Shown here: positions 28,196-35,608 of the stretch, one piece after another
How the letters are laid out: every line of letters starts with the position of its first letter
How positions within the stretch are numbered: position 1 is the first letter of the stretch
Assembly: GCA_965238125.1 (NCBI GenBank)
Contig: OZ250179.1
Span: forward strand, 5,146,001 to 5,210,000
Origin: UBA6623 sp965238125
Lineage (GTDB): Bacteria > Acidobacteriota > Terriglobia > Bryobacterales > UBA6623
Direction of reading: 5' to 3'
DNA: 64,000 nt
Program-made: the position numbers and the translations under genes
The notes under the pieces: generated by a model
What the model was told of the DNA's origin: nothing
Seen by the model: only the letters and a program-made list of their open reading frames with translations
Databases searched by the model: none

Positions 28196-28438
28196 ATGCC
28201 CGACCCGGCAGCCATCGAAGTCGAACGCAAGAAAGTCAGACGACTGCAATGGATGATGTCGATGGTCATGAGCACCATCAGCCAAGACGATCGAATGCCG
28301 GTCGAAAAGGCAAGTGAGTTGATCGCCTCGGCGCGAAAAGCGGCGTTGCGCATGTTCCCCGGCAAGGAATCGACCTACGACCTGCTCTATCGCCCGCGAT
28401 TCCAGCGCCTGATGCGGGAAAAGTACAACCTCCAATAA
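28196..28438 (+). CDS. Conserved hypothetical small protein
   Basis: 80-residue, mostly helical, charged protein (MPDPAAIEVERKKVRRLQW..., ending RFQRLMREKYNLQ), with no signal peptide or membrane segment. It follows the TIGR03437 hydrolase by 23 bp and may be cotranscribed. The composition is that of a real protein and the start is preceded by agaagaaaa. No function assigned. Confidence 0.6.
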   Translation: MPDPAAIEVERKKVRRLQWMMSMVMSTISQDDRMPVEKASELIASARKAALRMFPGKESTYDLLYRPRFQRLMREKYNLQ

Positions 28439-28713
28439 CGGGACCGTCCGATTCCCGCAAACCCTTCTCGCCCGCGCGGAAGGACAGGCGTCCCGTGCCC
28501 CTTCCGTGCCGGCCGGAGTGCCGACGCGCCTTAGCGGGCGGAAGACACGCTCGGTCTTCGAACGCTACAATGTGTTGACTGAACGTGATCTTTACGATTC
28601 AGTGGTGAAACCTGAAATCTGCCTTGCGAAGTTGACAAGGACGACAGGGCAGAAGGGAGCGAGCCGCGAACTCCCCCAGGGTTGACCCTTCGTATCTGAT
28701 TGATTCTAATCGA
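28439..28713. other. Intergenic region before tRNA-Leu
   Basis: No gene seen. It contains the probable tRNA promoter at its right end. Confidence 0.5.
28682..28710 (+). promoter_or_regulatory. Candidate sigma70-type promoter of tRNA-Leu
   Basis: TTGACC (28682-28687), a 17-bp spacer, then TCTAAT (28705-28710). The spacing is ideal, but the -10 lies only three bases before the tRNA, which leaves almost no 5' leader, so another promoter upstream is possible. Confidence 0.35.
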
Positions 28714-28802
28714 GCTGGAGTGGCGGAACTGGCAGACGCACGGGACTCAAAATCCCGCGGGCTTTACGGCCCATGAGGGTTCGACCCCCTCCTCCAGCAC
28801 CA
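28714..28802 (+). tRNA. tRNA-Leu(CAA)
   Basis: Acceptor stem GCTGGAG pairs with CTCCAGC, with discriminator A and an encoded CCA (28800-28802). The anticodon arm is CGGGA-CTCAAAA-TCCCG, giving anticodon CAA. The long variable arm (gcgggctttacggcccatga) is that of a class II tRNA, and the T arm GGGTTCGACCCCC is normal. Length 89 nt including CCA. Confidence 0.95.
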
Positions 28803-28832
28803 ATCCGATCCGCTCCTTTTTATTGACCCGTC

Positions 28833-29669
28833 TCACGGTCCTCGGTAGTCAAACAAAACCTGCTCTTCCCCCAGCCGCTCGATCCGCTCTTCAAAGTGGC
28901 CGACGATGCGGTCTCGACGCGCCAGCAGAGCGCGCACTTCGGGCTTGCCCAGATAACCCCGCAGCGCCGACAACGTCGCTTTGAATTCGAGAGCCCGAAG
29001 CGCTTCCAGCAGCTTGCGGTCGCAGCGCGGAATTTGCTCGGGCTTCAGCAGCTTCTTGCGCAACAGAAAGGAGCGGGTGTGGTCGATCATCCAGGCCTTC
29101 CAATCCTTCGTGATGACCAAGTTGCCGAGGTTCCGGTCCACGTTATAGATCAGCCGGTCGAAGACGCGAATACGATGGATTTGCTGATTCCAGAGCGCCG
29201 GGTCCGGAGGCTCGATCTTTCGCTGGTAGCGCCGCTTTTCCGTCATGAGCACGTCGTCGATCCACCACGTCACCGCGCCCATTCGGTCGTCGATGCGGCG
29301 TTCCACGCTCACCGGTATCGCGTCGAGACCGAGCAGCCGGCTTAGACGATAGGCGGCAATGTTGAACTGGTAGCTGTCGCGGAAATCAAGCTCAAACCCC
29401 GCGGCGGTCCGAAAACTCGGGTGGACGACGTCGATGCGTTGAATTTGTGCGTCGTGCCTGGTTTCGCCGTCGCTGAGGGTTGCCCGCAGCGTGTTCGTGA
29501 CGCCCTCCGCCAGCGGTCGAGTGGAGACGACCTTGGCTTCTCCTAGGAATTGCTCGATGCGGGCTGGCGTCCACTCGGCGGGGGATTGAGCGGCGGCGGA
29601 CGGGGCGAGCGCGGCCGCGCCGAACACCGCGAACAAGCCGAGCAACCGGCAGCGGGCGTTGTCGAGCAT
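28833..29669 (-). CDS. Secreted kinase-like protein (PI3K/Fam20C-like motifs)
   Basis: About 278 residues with an N-terminal signal peptide (LLGLFAVFGAAALAPSAAAQ). The mature part contains VFDRLIYNVDRNLGNLVIT, then WKAWMIDHTRSFLL. The DRNxxN and IDHxxxF pair mirrors the catalytic and metal-binding loops of PI3/4-kinase-like and Fam20C-like kinases. The upstream EFEL-like region (FELDFRDSYQFNIAAYRLSRLLG) would supply the N-lobe helix. Together with the signal peptide this suggests an exported kinase-fold protein of unknown substrate. It may equally be an inactive fold relative. It lies alone, converging with tRNA-Leu. Confidence 0.6.
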   Translation of the reverse strand: MLDNARCRLLGLFAVFGAAALAPSAAAQSPAEWTPARIEQFLGEAKVVSTRPLAEGVTNTLRATLSDGETRHDAQIQRIDVVHPSFRTAAGFELDFRDSYQFNIAAYRLSRLLGLDAIPVSVERRIDDRMGAVTWWIDDVLMTEKRRYQRKIEPPDPALWNQQIHRIRVFDRLIYNVDRNLGNLVITKDWKAWMIDHTRSFLLRKKLLKPEQIPRCDRKLLEALRALEFKATLSALRGYLGKPEVRALLARRDRIVGHFEERIERLGEEQVLFDYRGP

Positions 29670-29751
29670 AGTCGGTAGCGGAGTCACACCGAGATACCGG
29701 CGCTACGCCCTACTCCTGTAGCCCTGCCTCGCAGCTGCATATCCGGGACGT

Positions 29752-30891
29752 CTACCCGCGGATCACTTCGTCCCAAGTCACTTCGCGCTTCTCGTCAACC
29801 GCCATTTGGGCCATGATGGCGGTGAGCGTGCTCTCGGCTCCCCGGACGCCGACGTTCTCGGTGCGTCCCTCGGCGATGCGGTTGATGAAGGACTCCACCG
29901 AATCGATGGCGATATTTCGCGGTGAGTTCTGTTTCTTGAAATCGTTGAAGCCGTTGCGGTAGTGCACCCAATGCTCTTGCGCGGTTTCGACGGTACCGGT
30001 GTCGCAGAAGAACAACTCCTTGACGTCGCGATAGCGAGGCGAGGCGATAAAAGAACCGGTTAAGCCGGCGTGCAATCCGCTTTCCCAAGTGAAGACCACA
30101 TCAACATGGTCGAGAATATCGCCCGCCCGCAGAACACTGCGGCCGCCGGTTCCGTAGGCCGAGCGAGGATGCCCGCCCAGGAACCAATTCAAAACGTCGA
30201 TCGAGTGCACGAACGTCTCGATCAGCGCGCCGCCGAATAGATCCCGCCAATACTGCCAATAGCGAACCCGCTCGAGCTCTGTCGTCGGACGCGGCATCGG
30301 CGGAGCGAGATTTTGCGCCCCGAGATTCTTGATGAAGTGTGCGTGGGCGTTGTTGATCTTTCCGATAGAGCCGGAATCGATCAGCTCTTTGGCCTGATGG
30401 TAGACCTTCCCGTAGCGCCGCTGGAATCCGAACTGAATGTTCAGCTTGGGGTCGGCCGAGTCGGCGGCCTTCATAATGCGCTTGCACTCGGCGATCGTGC
30501 CGGCGGCCGGTTTTTCGATGTAAATGTGTTTGCCGGCCTTGACGGCCGCTTCGAAGTGCTCGGCGTGGCGGAAGACCGGTGTCGCGATGATCACCGCGTC
30601 GACGTCGCTTTCGAGCAGCTTGTGATAGTCCTTGTAGATCGTCCGTTCGCGCTGAGGCAGCCTCTCGGTGGCTCGTTCGATGGCGGAGTCTTGGATGTCG
30701 CACAGCGCCACGACATTGCCGTTGGTGTTGCGCTCCATGTGTCCGGCGAGGGTTGTGCCGCGCCCGCCCGAGCCGAGCACCCCGACCTTGACGGCCGAGT
30801 TGGCCGCGGTCCCCGCGACGGCGGTAAAGGGGACGATCGCCGCCGCCTTCATGGCGCTGCGGCGCGAAACGTTCGAACCGGTGTTTTTCAT
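29752..30891 (-). CDS. Gfo/Idh/MocA-family oxidoreductase, Tat-exported
   Basis: 379 residues. The N-terminus NVSRRSAMKAAAIVPFTAVAG is a twin-arginine signal, so the enzyme should fold with its NAD(P) in the cytoplasm and be exported. The nucleotide-binding motif is VGVLGSGGRGTTLAGH, then VVALCDIQD. The substrate-binding motif has HIYIEKPAAGTIAEC (family EKP). It probably acts on a sugar or sugar acid. The minus-strand neighbour 31177-32133 is also a Tat-exported sugar-metabolism protein, suggesting a shared pathway. Confidence 0.87.
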   Translation of the reverse strand: MKNTGSNVSRRSAMKAAAIVPFTAVAGTAANSAVKVGVLGSGGRGTTLAGHMERNTNGNVVALCDIQDSAIERATERLPQRERTIYKDYHKLLESDVDAVIIATPVFRHAEHFEAAVKAGKHIYIEKPAAGTIAECKRIMKAADSADPKLNIQFGFQRRYGKVYHQAKELIDSGSIGKINNAHAHFIKNLGAQNLAPPMPRPTTELERVRYWQYWRDLFGGALIETFVHSIDVLNWFLGGHPRSAYGTGGRSVLRAGDILDHVDVVFTWESGLHAGLTGSFIASPRYRDVKELFFCDTGTVETAQEHWVHYRNGFNDFKKQNSPRNIAIDSVESFINRIAEGRTENVGVRGAESTLTAIMAQMAVDEKREVTWDEVIRG

Positions 30892-30943
30892 CTTGCGCTC
30901 CTTGTCAGGTCGATCATGCTGTCGATCGCGTTGCCCCTACCAA

Positions 30944-31165
30944 AAGGGTGTTCGGGCGAAAAAGGGCGACTGAATTTGAGCCGCGAAGCGGCGGCAGGAA
31001 TATAGCCCAGGTTGGAACCGAAGGCGGAACCCTGGGTAGAACCCAGCCCGCGCGAGCCCTGAAAGGGCGCCAGGAAGTCGCCGTCCACCTGACCCCATCT
31101 TCATGACTGTATTGTGAATCCGCGGATTCATCGAAACGGACCTGTACCCTTTTCACGCGCATGCC
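30944..31165. repeat. Composite of dispersed repeats between two Tat genes
   Basis: Starts with the R2 end gtgttcgggcgaaaaagggc and closes with cctgtacccttttcacgcg (about 31141-31159), its inverted partner. Inside are gagccgcgaagcggcggcag and aatatagcccaggttggaac (found again near 50075-50105). A block around 31088-31140 (cttcatgactgtattgtgaa) is related to 33620-33665. Non-coding. Confidence 0.6.
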
Positions 31166-31176
31166 GGACTTAGCCG

Positions 31177-32133
31177 CTATGTCGAAAGCGGTTTCAGATA
31201 ATCATAGCTTTTCCGCACGGCTTCCTCGACCGACATAATGCCCGCGAAAGCCTGATGAACGGTCACGTAGCCGCCGTAGCCGATGCCGTGCAGGGCCTCG
31301 AACATTTCCTCGAAATTCACGCCGCCCGGGTCCCAGACGCCGATATGGTCGATCGGAACCGGCCCTTTGCCCCACGTTTTGACCGCGGTCTCACCGTCCG
31401 GAGTCAGCTTGCTGTTTTGGACGTAGACGTTGAAGATGTAGTCCTGCACGGCCTCGATGCCGTGTTTGCCGTATTGCTCACCGGCGATGAACCAGTTGGC
31501 CGGCTCGTAGATGATCCCGAAATTCGGACGGCCGACGGCCTTGAGGACCCGCAGCGATCCCTCGACGGTTTCGAAAAGGCTCGAGTTGTGAGACTGATGC
31601 GCCAGGCGGATATTGCGCTCGGCGGCTTCGTCGCTCGCCTTTTGAGCCCACTCGATATCTTCGTCCCTTTTCATGCAGATGCGAATCAGCGGGGCGCCTA
31701 AAGAGTCGGCGAGGTCGAGATAGGGCGTGATGTTGCGCAGCCCGTCGGGCCCATGCTCGTCGTTTTGGGGGACGTAGAAATCCCCGGTCGCCATCGAGAC
31801 AACCAGCCCGGCGGCGCCGATGGCCTCGCTGATCTCGGCAACCTGTTCCGGAGGCGAGTGAACGCCCACTTGCGAAGCGCGCATGCAAAGCGCGTCATAG
31901 CCGATCTTTTGCGCCAGCGCGATCAGCTCGTTGATATTCAGCGACGCCTCGCGCTTGTTGCTGAACGACTCGGCAACGCGCGCCGAAAGCGAAAGCTTCA
32001 TGCGCGGCTCGGCGACGGATTCGGGCCCGGCTTCTTCCGGCGGCGCCGAGGGCGAACAACCGGCCGCCGCCCAAGCGGTCGCCCCGGCGGCGGAGCTGAG
32101 AAAGCCCCGGCGAGTGGAATCGAACTTCACCAC
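31177..32133 (-). CDS. Sugar phosphate isomerase/epimerase-like protein, Tat lipoprotein
   Basis: 318-residue xylose-isomerase-like TIM barrel (AP endonuclease 2 family). The N-terminus DSTRRGFLSSAAGATAWAAA is a twin-arginine signal, with a Cys right after it (AAGC), so it may be a Tat-exported lipoprotein. Barrel landmarks include YDALCMRASQVG, DSLGAPLIRICMKRDEDIEW and FGIIYEPANWF. The C-terminus contains HIGVWDPGGVNFEEMFEALH. It probably binds or isomerises a sugar in the periplasm. It is upstream of the Gfo/Idh/MocA gene on the same strand. Confidence 0.83.
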   Translation of the reverse strand: MVKFDSTRRGFLSSAAGATAWAAAGCSPSAPPEEAGPESVAEPRMKLSLSARVAESFSNKREASLNINELIALAQKIGYDALCMRASQVGVHSPPEQVAEISEAIGAAGLVVSMATGDFYVPQNDEHGPDGLRNITPYLDLADSLGAPLIRICMKRDEDIEWAQKASDEAAERNIRLAHQSHNSSLFETVEGSLRVLKAVGRPNFGIIYEPANWFIAGEQYGKHGIEAVQDYIFNVYVQNSKLTPDGETAVKTWGKGPVPIDHIGVWDPGGVNFEEMFEALHGIGYGGYVTVHQAFAGIMSVEEAVRKSYDYLKPLST

Positions 32134-32481
32134 GAACCTCCTGACAACGGGTCGCTTGGCTGACGGCCCGTAAGATCATAGCAATTCGGAACCTCCCCGG
32201 GTGTGCTGATTAGAGGCGTGCGACATAAATGTGGGACGCCTCTCGCGATGCGAGCAGTAGAAACAGAGGCGTGGTCGGAAGTCCACGCTTGCTCGACCGG
32301 AAGGCCATGGTCAGCGCGGTCTGCCGCGGTCTACGGGGCTTGGGTTGCCAGTAGACCGGCCTCCTTGTCGGGCCGCTTTGACGCGTTCGCCTAGATAAGA
32401 AGGCGCCAACGCCAACTCTCCCTCATAGAGGTCACGCACCCGCCGTAGTCAGCCTCCATCGAAAGTGACTACAATAGTTAC
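32134..32481. other. Intergenic region before the toxin-antitoxin pair
   Basis: No gene recognised. A short imperfect inverted repeat (gaggcgtgcgacataaatgt then gggacgcctc) lies near 32213-32240. Confidence 0.4.
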
Positions 32482-32733
32482 ATGATTAGCAATCTGCGCG
32501 AAAGCAAGGCCAAGCTTTCCGAACTCGTGGATTTGGCGGCGAGCGGAGAAGACGTCCTGATCACCGTTCGGGGAAAGCCGAAAGCCCGATTGACCGGTGT
32601 CAAGCAGCTCCCGAAGGACGATCGAGCCGCTTGGATCAAGAAGCTTCGAGCGCTCCACAAATGCTATGCGCCGAAAAAGCCGGGCACTCCAATCGAGGAA
32701 ATACTCGATGACCTTCGTGAAGACTTGGTATGA
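32482..32733 (+). CDS. Phd/YefM-type antitoxin
   Basis: 83 residues. The N-terminal MISNLRESKAKLSELVDLAA and VLITVRGKPKARLTG are the Phd/YefM (type II) antitoxin DNA-binding fold. The remaining tail (PIEEILDDLREDLV) would wrap the toxin. It should repress its own operon and neutralise the PIN toxin that starts six bases after its stop. The gene order antitoxin-toxin is normal. Confidence 0.85.
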   Translation: MISNLRESKAKLSELVDLAASGEDVLITVRGKPKARLTGVKQLPKDDRAAWIKKLRALHKCYAPKKPGTPIEEILDDLREDLV

Positions 32734-32739
32734 CGGTCG

Positions 32740-33180
32740 ATGATCTACTGGGACACGTCGACTCTCTTTAAGCTGTACTTTCCAGAACCGGATTCATCCG
32801 ATTCTTTCAATCTATTGGCCCTTCAACAAGAGGCAAAGATCTTTACATCGGCCATCACCTCCAGTGAAATCCTGTGTGCCTTGCATCGAAAGGAGCAGAC
32901 GCGGGAATTGAAAAGGGGGGGAGCCGCGAAACTCTTCGAGGGATTCATCGCGGATGTCGAGAGCAGCCGGGTCGTTCTGATTCCGTACGGCGACAATATC
33001 ACGAAGCAGATTGAGGTTTTTCTGGCGGAAGCGGCCACGCATTCAGCTCCACTCATCATCCGCAGCCTGGATGCGATTCATTTGGCGACGGCGCTTCAGT
33101 TAGGCGTCGACGCCCTAGCCACAACGGACCAACGGCTTCGAAAGGCCGCCGCATTGGCGGGCCTGCCCACCATACCCTAA
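32740..33180 (+). CDS. PIN-domain toxin (VapC-like)
   Basis: 146-residue PIN-domain ribonuclease. The acidic residues of the active site are at MIYWDTSTLFKLYF (D5), ITSSEILCAL (Glu), SLDAIHLATAL (Asp) and LATTDQRLRKAA (Asp), the usual four-acidic arrangement. VapC-type toxins cleave tRNA or rRNA. It is partnered with the Phd-type antitoxin immediately upstream. The frame is intact, so the pair may be active. Confidence 0.87.
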   Translation: MIYWDTSTLFKLYFPEPDSSDSFNLLALQQEAKIFTSAITSSEILCALHRKEQTRELKRGGAAKLFEGFIADVESSRVVLIPYGDNITKQIEVFLAEAATHSAPLIIRSLDAIHLATALQLGVDALATTDQRLRKAAALAGLPTIP

Positions 33181-33195
33181 TCCAGCAGTTGGTGG

Positions 33196-33282
33196 CGAAA
33201 GTGTGTTCGGGCCAAAGAGCGACCGCCATTCGACTTTCGCTCGTCGAACCCTCTTGTTTCCAACCCCGATGGACAGTGAAAA
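33196..33282. repeat. Dispersed repeat, R2-family copy
   Basis: Reads gtgttcgggccaaagagcga, ...gactttcgctcgtcgaaccc and tcttgtttccaac, closely matching 12738-12850. Directly followed by an R1 repeat. Confidence 0.6.
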
Positions 33283-33472
33283 TCGTTGCCTCTTCCGAAA
33301 ACAGCCTCGGGAACCCTCGATGCCGAAGCTCCGACGTGGCGTGAGCCGCCAGGCTTGCCGCGCCCCGAGTCGTCGGGGCGGGTCTTGGATCGCCCCCTTG
33401 CGAGTCGTCGCGAATTCGGGATCCGAACCGATGAATCGGTTCGCGGCAAGCGTGGACGCTCACGCCACGTCC
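33283..33472. repeat. Dispersed palindromic repeat, R1 copy a
   Basis: The core from 33333 to 33472 has inverted ends gacgtggcgtgagc / gctcacgccacgtc and internal gccgcgccccgagtcgtcgg and ccgatgaatcggttcgcggc. A conserved left flank (ctcttccgaaaacagc, tcgatgccgaag) belongs to the unit. An inverted copy is at 48229-48415 and an interrupted copy at 49698-50030. Confidence 0.75.
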
Positions 33473-33681
33473 CCGCCCGGGTCCTTGAAGGTCTGTTGAT
33501 CACCATTCGGAGTCTCAACCTACTGTCGCGGCGCCGGCCCCCATCTGCCGAGCCCTGACAGGGCCGCGGGAAACATCCCGCTAAGCCGGCCTGATGCACC
33601 CCATCAGCTGAACCTCATTTTCATGGCGGTATTATGAACGCCGTGCGTTCATGGATCGGTCACGCTAGGCGGGCGCGCGCC

Positions 33682-34377
33682 CTACTCAAAACCCTCCACA
33701 AGCATGATGTCGCTTTGCACGTTGTCGACGCGGTCGTAAAGCACCCACCGCCCCTCGGGAGAGACGGTGAACTGCAAGTTTCGGGTGTCTGTATCCTCTG
33801 CGAGCAGGGCAACCGTCTCGACACTCTTTGTGGCAAAGCTGAAAAACTCGATGCTGTTGGCACCGGACCGGCCCTCGTCGTTCAGCAAGTAGATTCCGTC
33901 TTTGGTAAGCTCCCAGCGGCCGTGATACCCTTGGTCAAGGACTTGCTCCTCCTCGCCGCCGTTGACCGGGACGCGCCAAACCCCGCGGGCCGGCGCATTC
34001 TTCGTGAAATAGACAAACGCGCCGTCGAGAGACTCCCTCGCTTCGACCCCCCGGCCGTGTGTGACTTGCACTGGCTCTCCGCCCTCGAACGGCACTTTCC
34101 ACAGCTGCGGTCGCCGGAGCGATAGGAGCCGACGTAGATCCAACGGCCGTCCGGAGACCAGCGCGGGCCGTACGGCTTGGCTTCCCCAAACGACGTCAGC
34201 TGAACCGGATTCATGCCGTCGGCGTCGGTTATTCACAGTTCGGGTGTGCCGGAGCGATCCGACATGAATACGATCCTTGAGCCGTCGGGTGAAAAGTTTG
34301 GAGCGTAATCAGGGCGTGTCGAGGCGATGAATCGGGTTGCCTTTCGTTGCTCCTCGCCCGTTTCTAAGTTATTGATA
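33682..34377 (-). pseudogene. TolB/WD40-like beta-propeller fragment, degraded
   Basis: Coding remnants of a WD40-like beta-propeller (PD40/TolB type), as found in large acidobacterial sensor or protease proteins. The order is RPDYAPNFSPDGSRIVFMSD, an in-frame TGA at 34233-34235, MNPVQLTSFGEAKPYGPRWS, a frameshift near 34118, then QLWKVPFEGGEPVQVTHG... to the stop at 33682 (...SDIMLVEGFE). The upstream part of the gene is missing. The two lesions plus truncation indicate a dead fragment. Confidence 0.75.
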
Positions 34378-34992
34378 TGGCGGGGGAAGTTTTTTTGAAC
34401 TAACGTGATGGTGTCCGTGGCGCCAGCGTACGTGAGCCGTTAACCGTGAGCCGTTAGCCGAGTGGGGAGGGGACCGGCCGCTTGCGCCCGATCTTTGGCC
34501 CGCCCCAGGCCCCCGAACGACCGTTTTGACGGTCGTTCGCCCGAGGGAGGCTTGGTTGGTCGGTTGACGCCGGCCCTCAAGGACCGGCCTATGGGCGAAG
34601 TTCAAGCGGCGTGAACGCCGCTGGGTTGGCGGGCGGCGAGGGCGGGTTGCCGGGCAGGCCTGGAGACCTGCCCCACTGGGGAGCGCGGCTTTTCGGGTGA
34701 GTAGAGAGGTCCTGCCACTGGGGGGGCGGCGGTGGTTTAGGGGTGGTTGAGAGTTCTGGGGTTTGCGACAGACAAGAGTTTTAGTGGATCTGGGACGGTT
34801 GCTGATTGTGGGTTCGACTACGCGAAAAAAGGGTACCGCCGCGACCCCATTTTCCCCCGAACATACTTCTGCCGCGGGCTGCCCAGTGGGGCAGGTCTCC
34901 AGGCCTGCCCGGCAACCCGCCCTCGCCGCTGCGGAACCAGGATAGATCAATTGACCACTTTGTTGTTACGGCGAGGGTGCTGTTTTGCCGAT
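34378..34992. repeat. Non-coding region rich in inverted repeats (R3, R4, R2 ends)
   Basis: An approximately 50-bp segment at 34630-34682 (ggcgagggcgggttgccggg then caggcctggagacctgcccc) is present in inverted orientation at 34872-34930, about 200 bp away. Between them is an R2-like end (cgcgaaaaaagggtaccgcc, about 34820). At 34430-34460 is gtgagccgttaaccgtgagc, related to the R4 palindrome. No gene seen. Confidence 0.65.
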
Positions 34993-35331
34993 ATGCAAAG
35001 CATGAGCGAAAAGATGTTCGACCGCCGTCGCACCTCCCGCAAGGCGGTTGATCTTCCCGCCAGGCTGAAAATCTCTACTTACGGTGAAAAAGGCCCCCCC
35101 CGCACCTTCGCCGCCAAACTGATCGACATCGCCGACACCGGCATCAGGGTCGAAATGTACGTGCCGCTGGTCGAGGGTTCAACCGTAGCTCTGGACGGGG
35201 AGCTGACCAGCCCCGACTTATCGTTGAATCTTCGCGGCCGCGCAAGGGTTGTCTACTGCCGTTGCGAAAACGGTGGAACTTTCCGCGTCGGCCTCGCCTA
35301 CGAAGAAATCGCTTACCGCAAGACGGCCTGA
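34993..35331 (+). CDS. PilZ-domain protein
   Basis: About 112 residues. The N-terminal Arg-rich motif MFDRRRTSRKAVDLPARLK and the downstream KLIDIADTGIRVEM correspond to the RxxxR and D/NxSxxG motifs of PilZ, which bind cyclic di-GMP. The second motif is DIADTG, with Ala in the Ser position, so c-di-GMP binding is uncertain. Start at 34993 or at the Met at 35002. No obvious operon partner. Confidence 0.78.
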   Translation: MQSMSEKMFDRRRTSRKAVDLPARLKISTYGEKGPPRTFAAKLIDIADTGIRVEMYVPLVEGSTVALDGELTSPDLSLNLRGRARVVYCRCENGGTFRVGLAYEEIAYRKTA

Positions 35332-35608
35332 CTTTCGTCTCCGGAGGGAGTTCTGGTCCCGCGGGCTCCCACGTCGTCCCGGCGTGGTGAATCAGTCCTC
35401 TTCGCATCCATCGAATCCGTCGTTTTCAGTTTCCAGATGGGCGTGTAGGGGTGACGCACGCTTTACCCGATTCTGCTCACTCATGAACGCCTGACGTAAC
35501 GGGCTCGTCGGGGATCGGAATGGGCAGGCCTGGAGACCTGCCCCACTGCCGGGCGCCTCGGCCCGCGCGCAGGCAGCGGGCAGGTCTATTTGCTATGCTG
35601 CCCCGCAA
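35332..35608. other. Intergenic region with an R3 palindrome
   Basis: Contains gggcaggcctggagacctgc (about 35521-35540), another copy of the R3 palindrome. No gene. Confidence 0.55.

Noticed and set aside
34630..34930. The 50-bp inverted pair as ends of a complete composite element
   Set aside because: The interior holds no gene and no target duplication is visible outside the pair.
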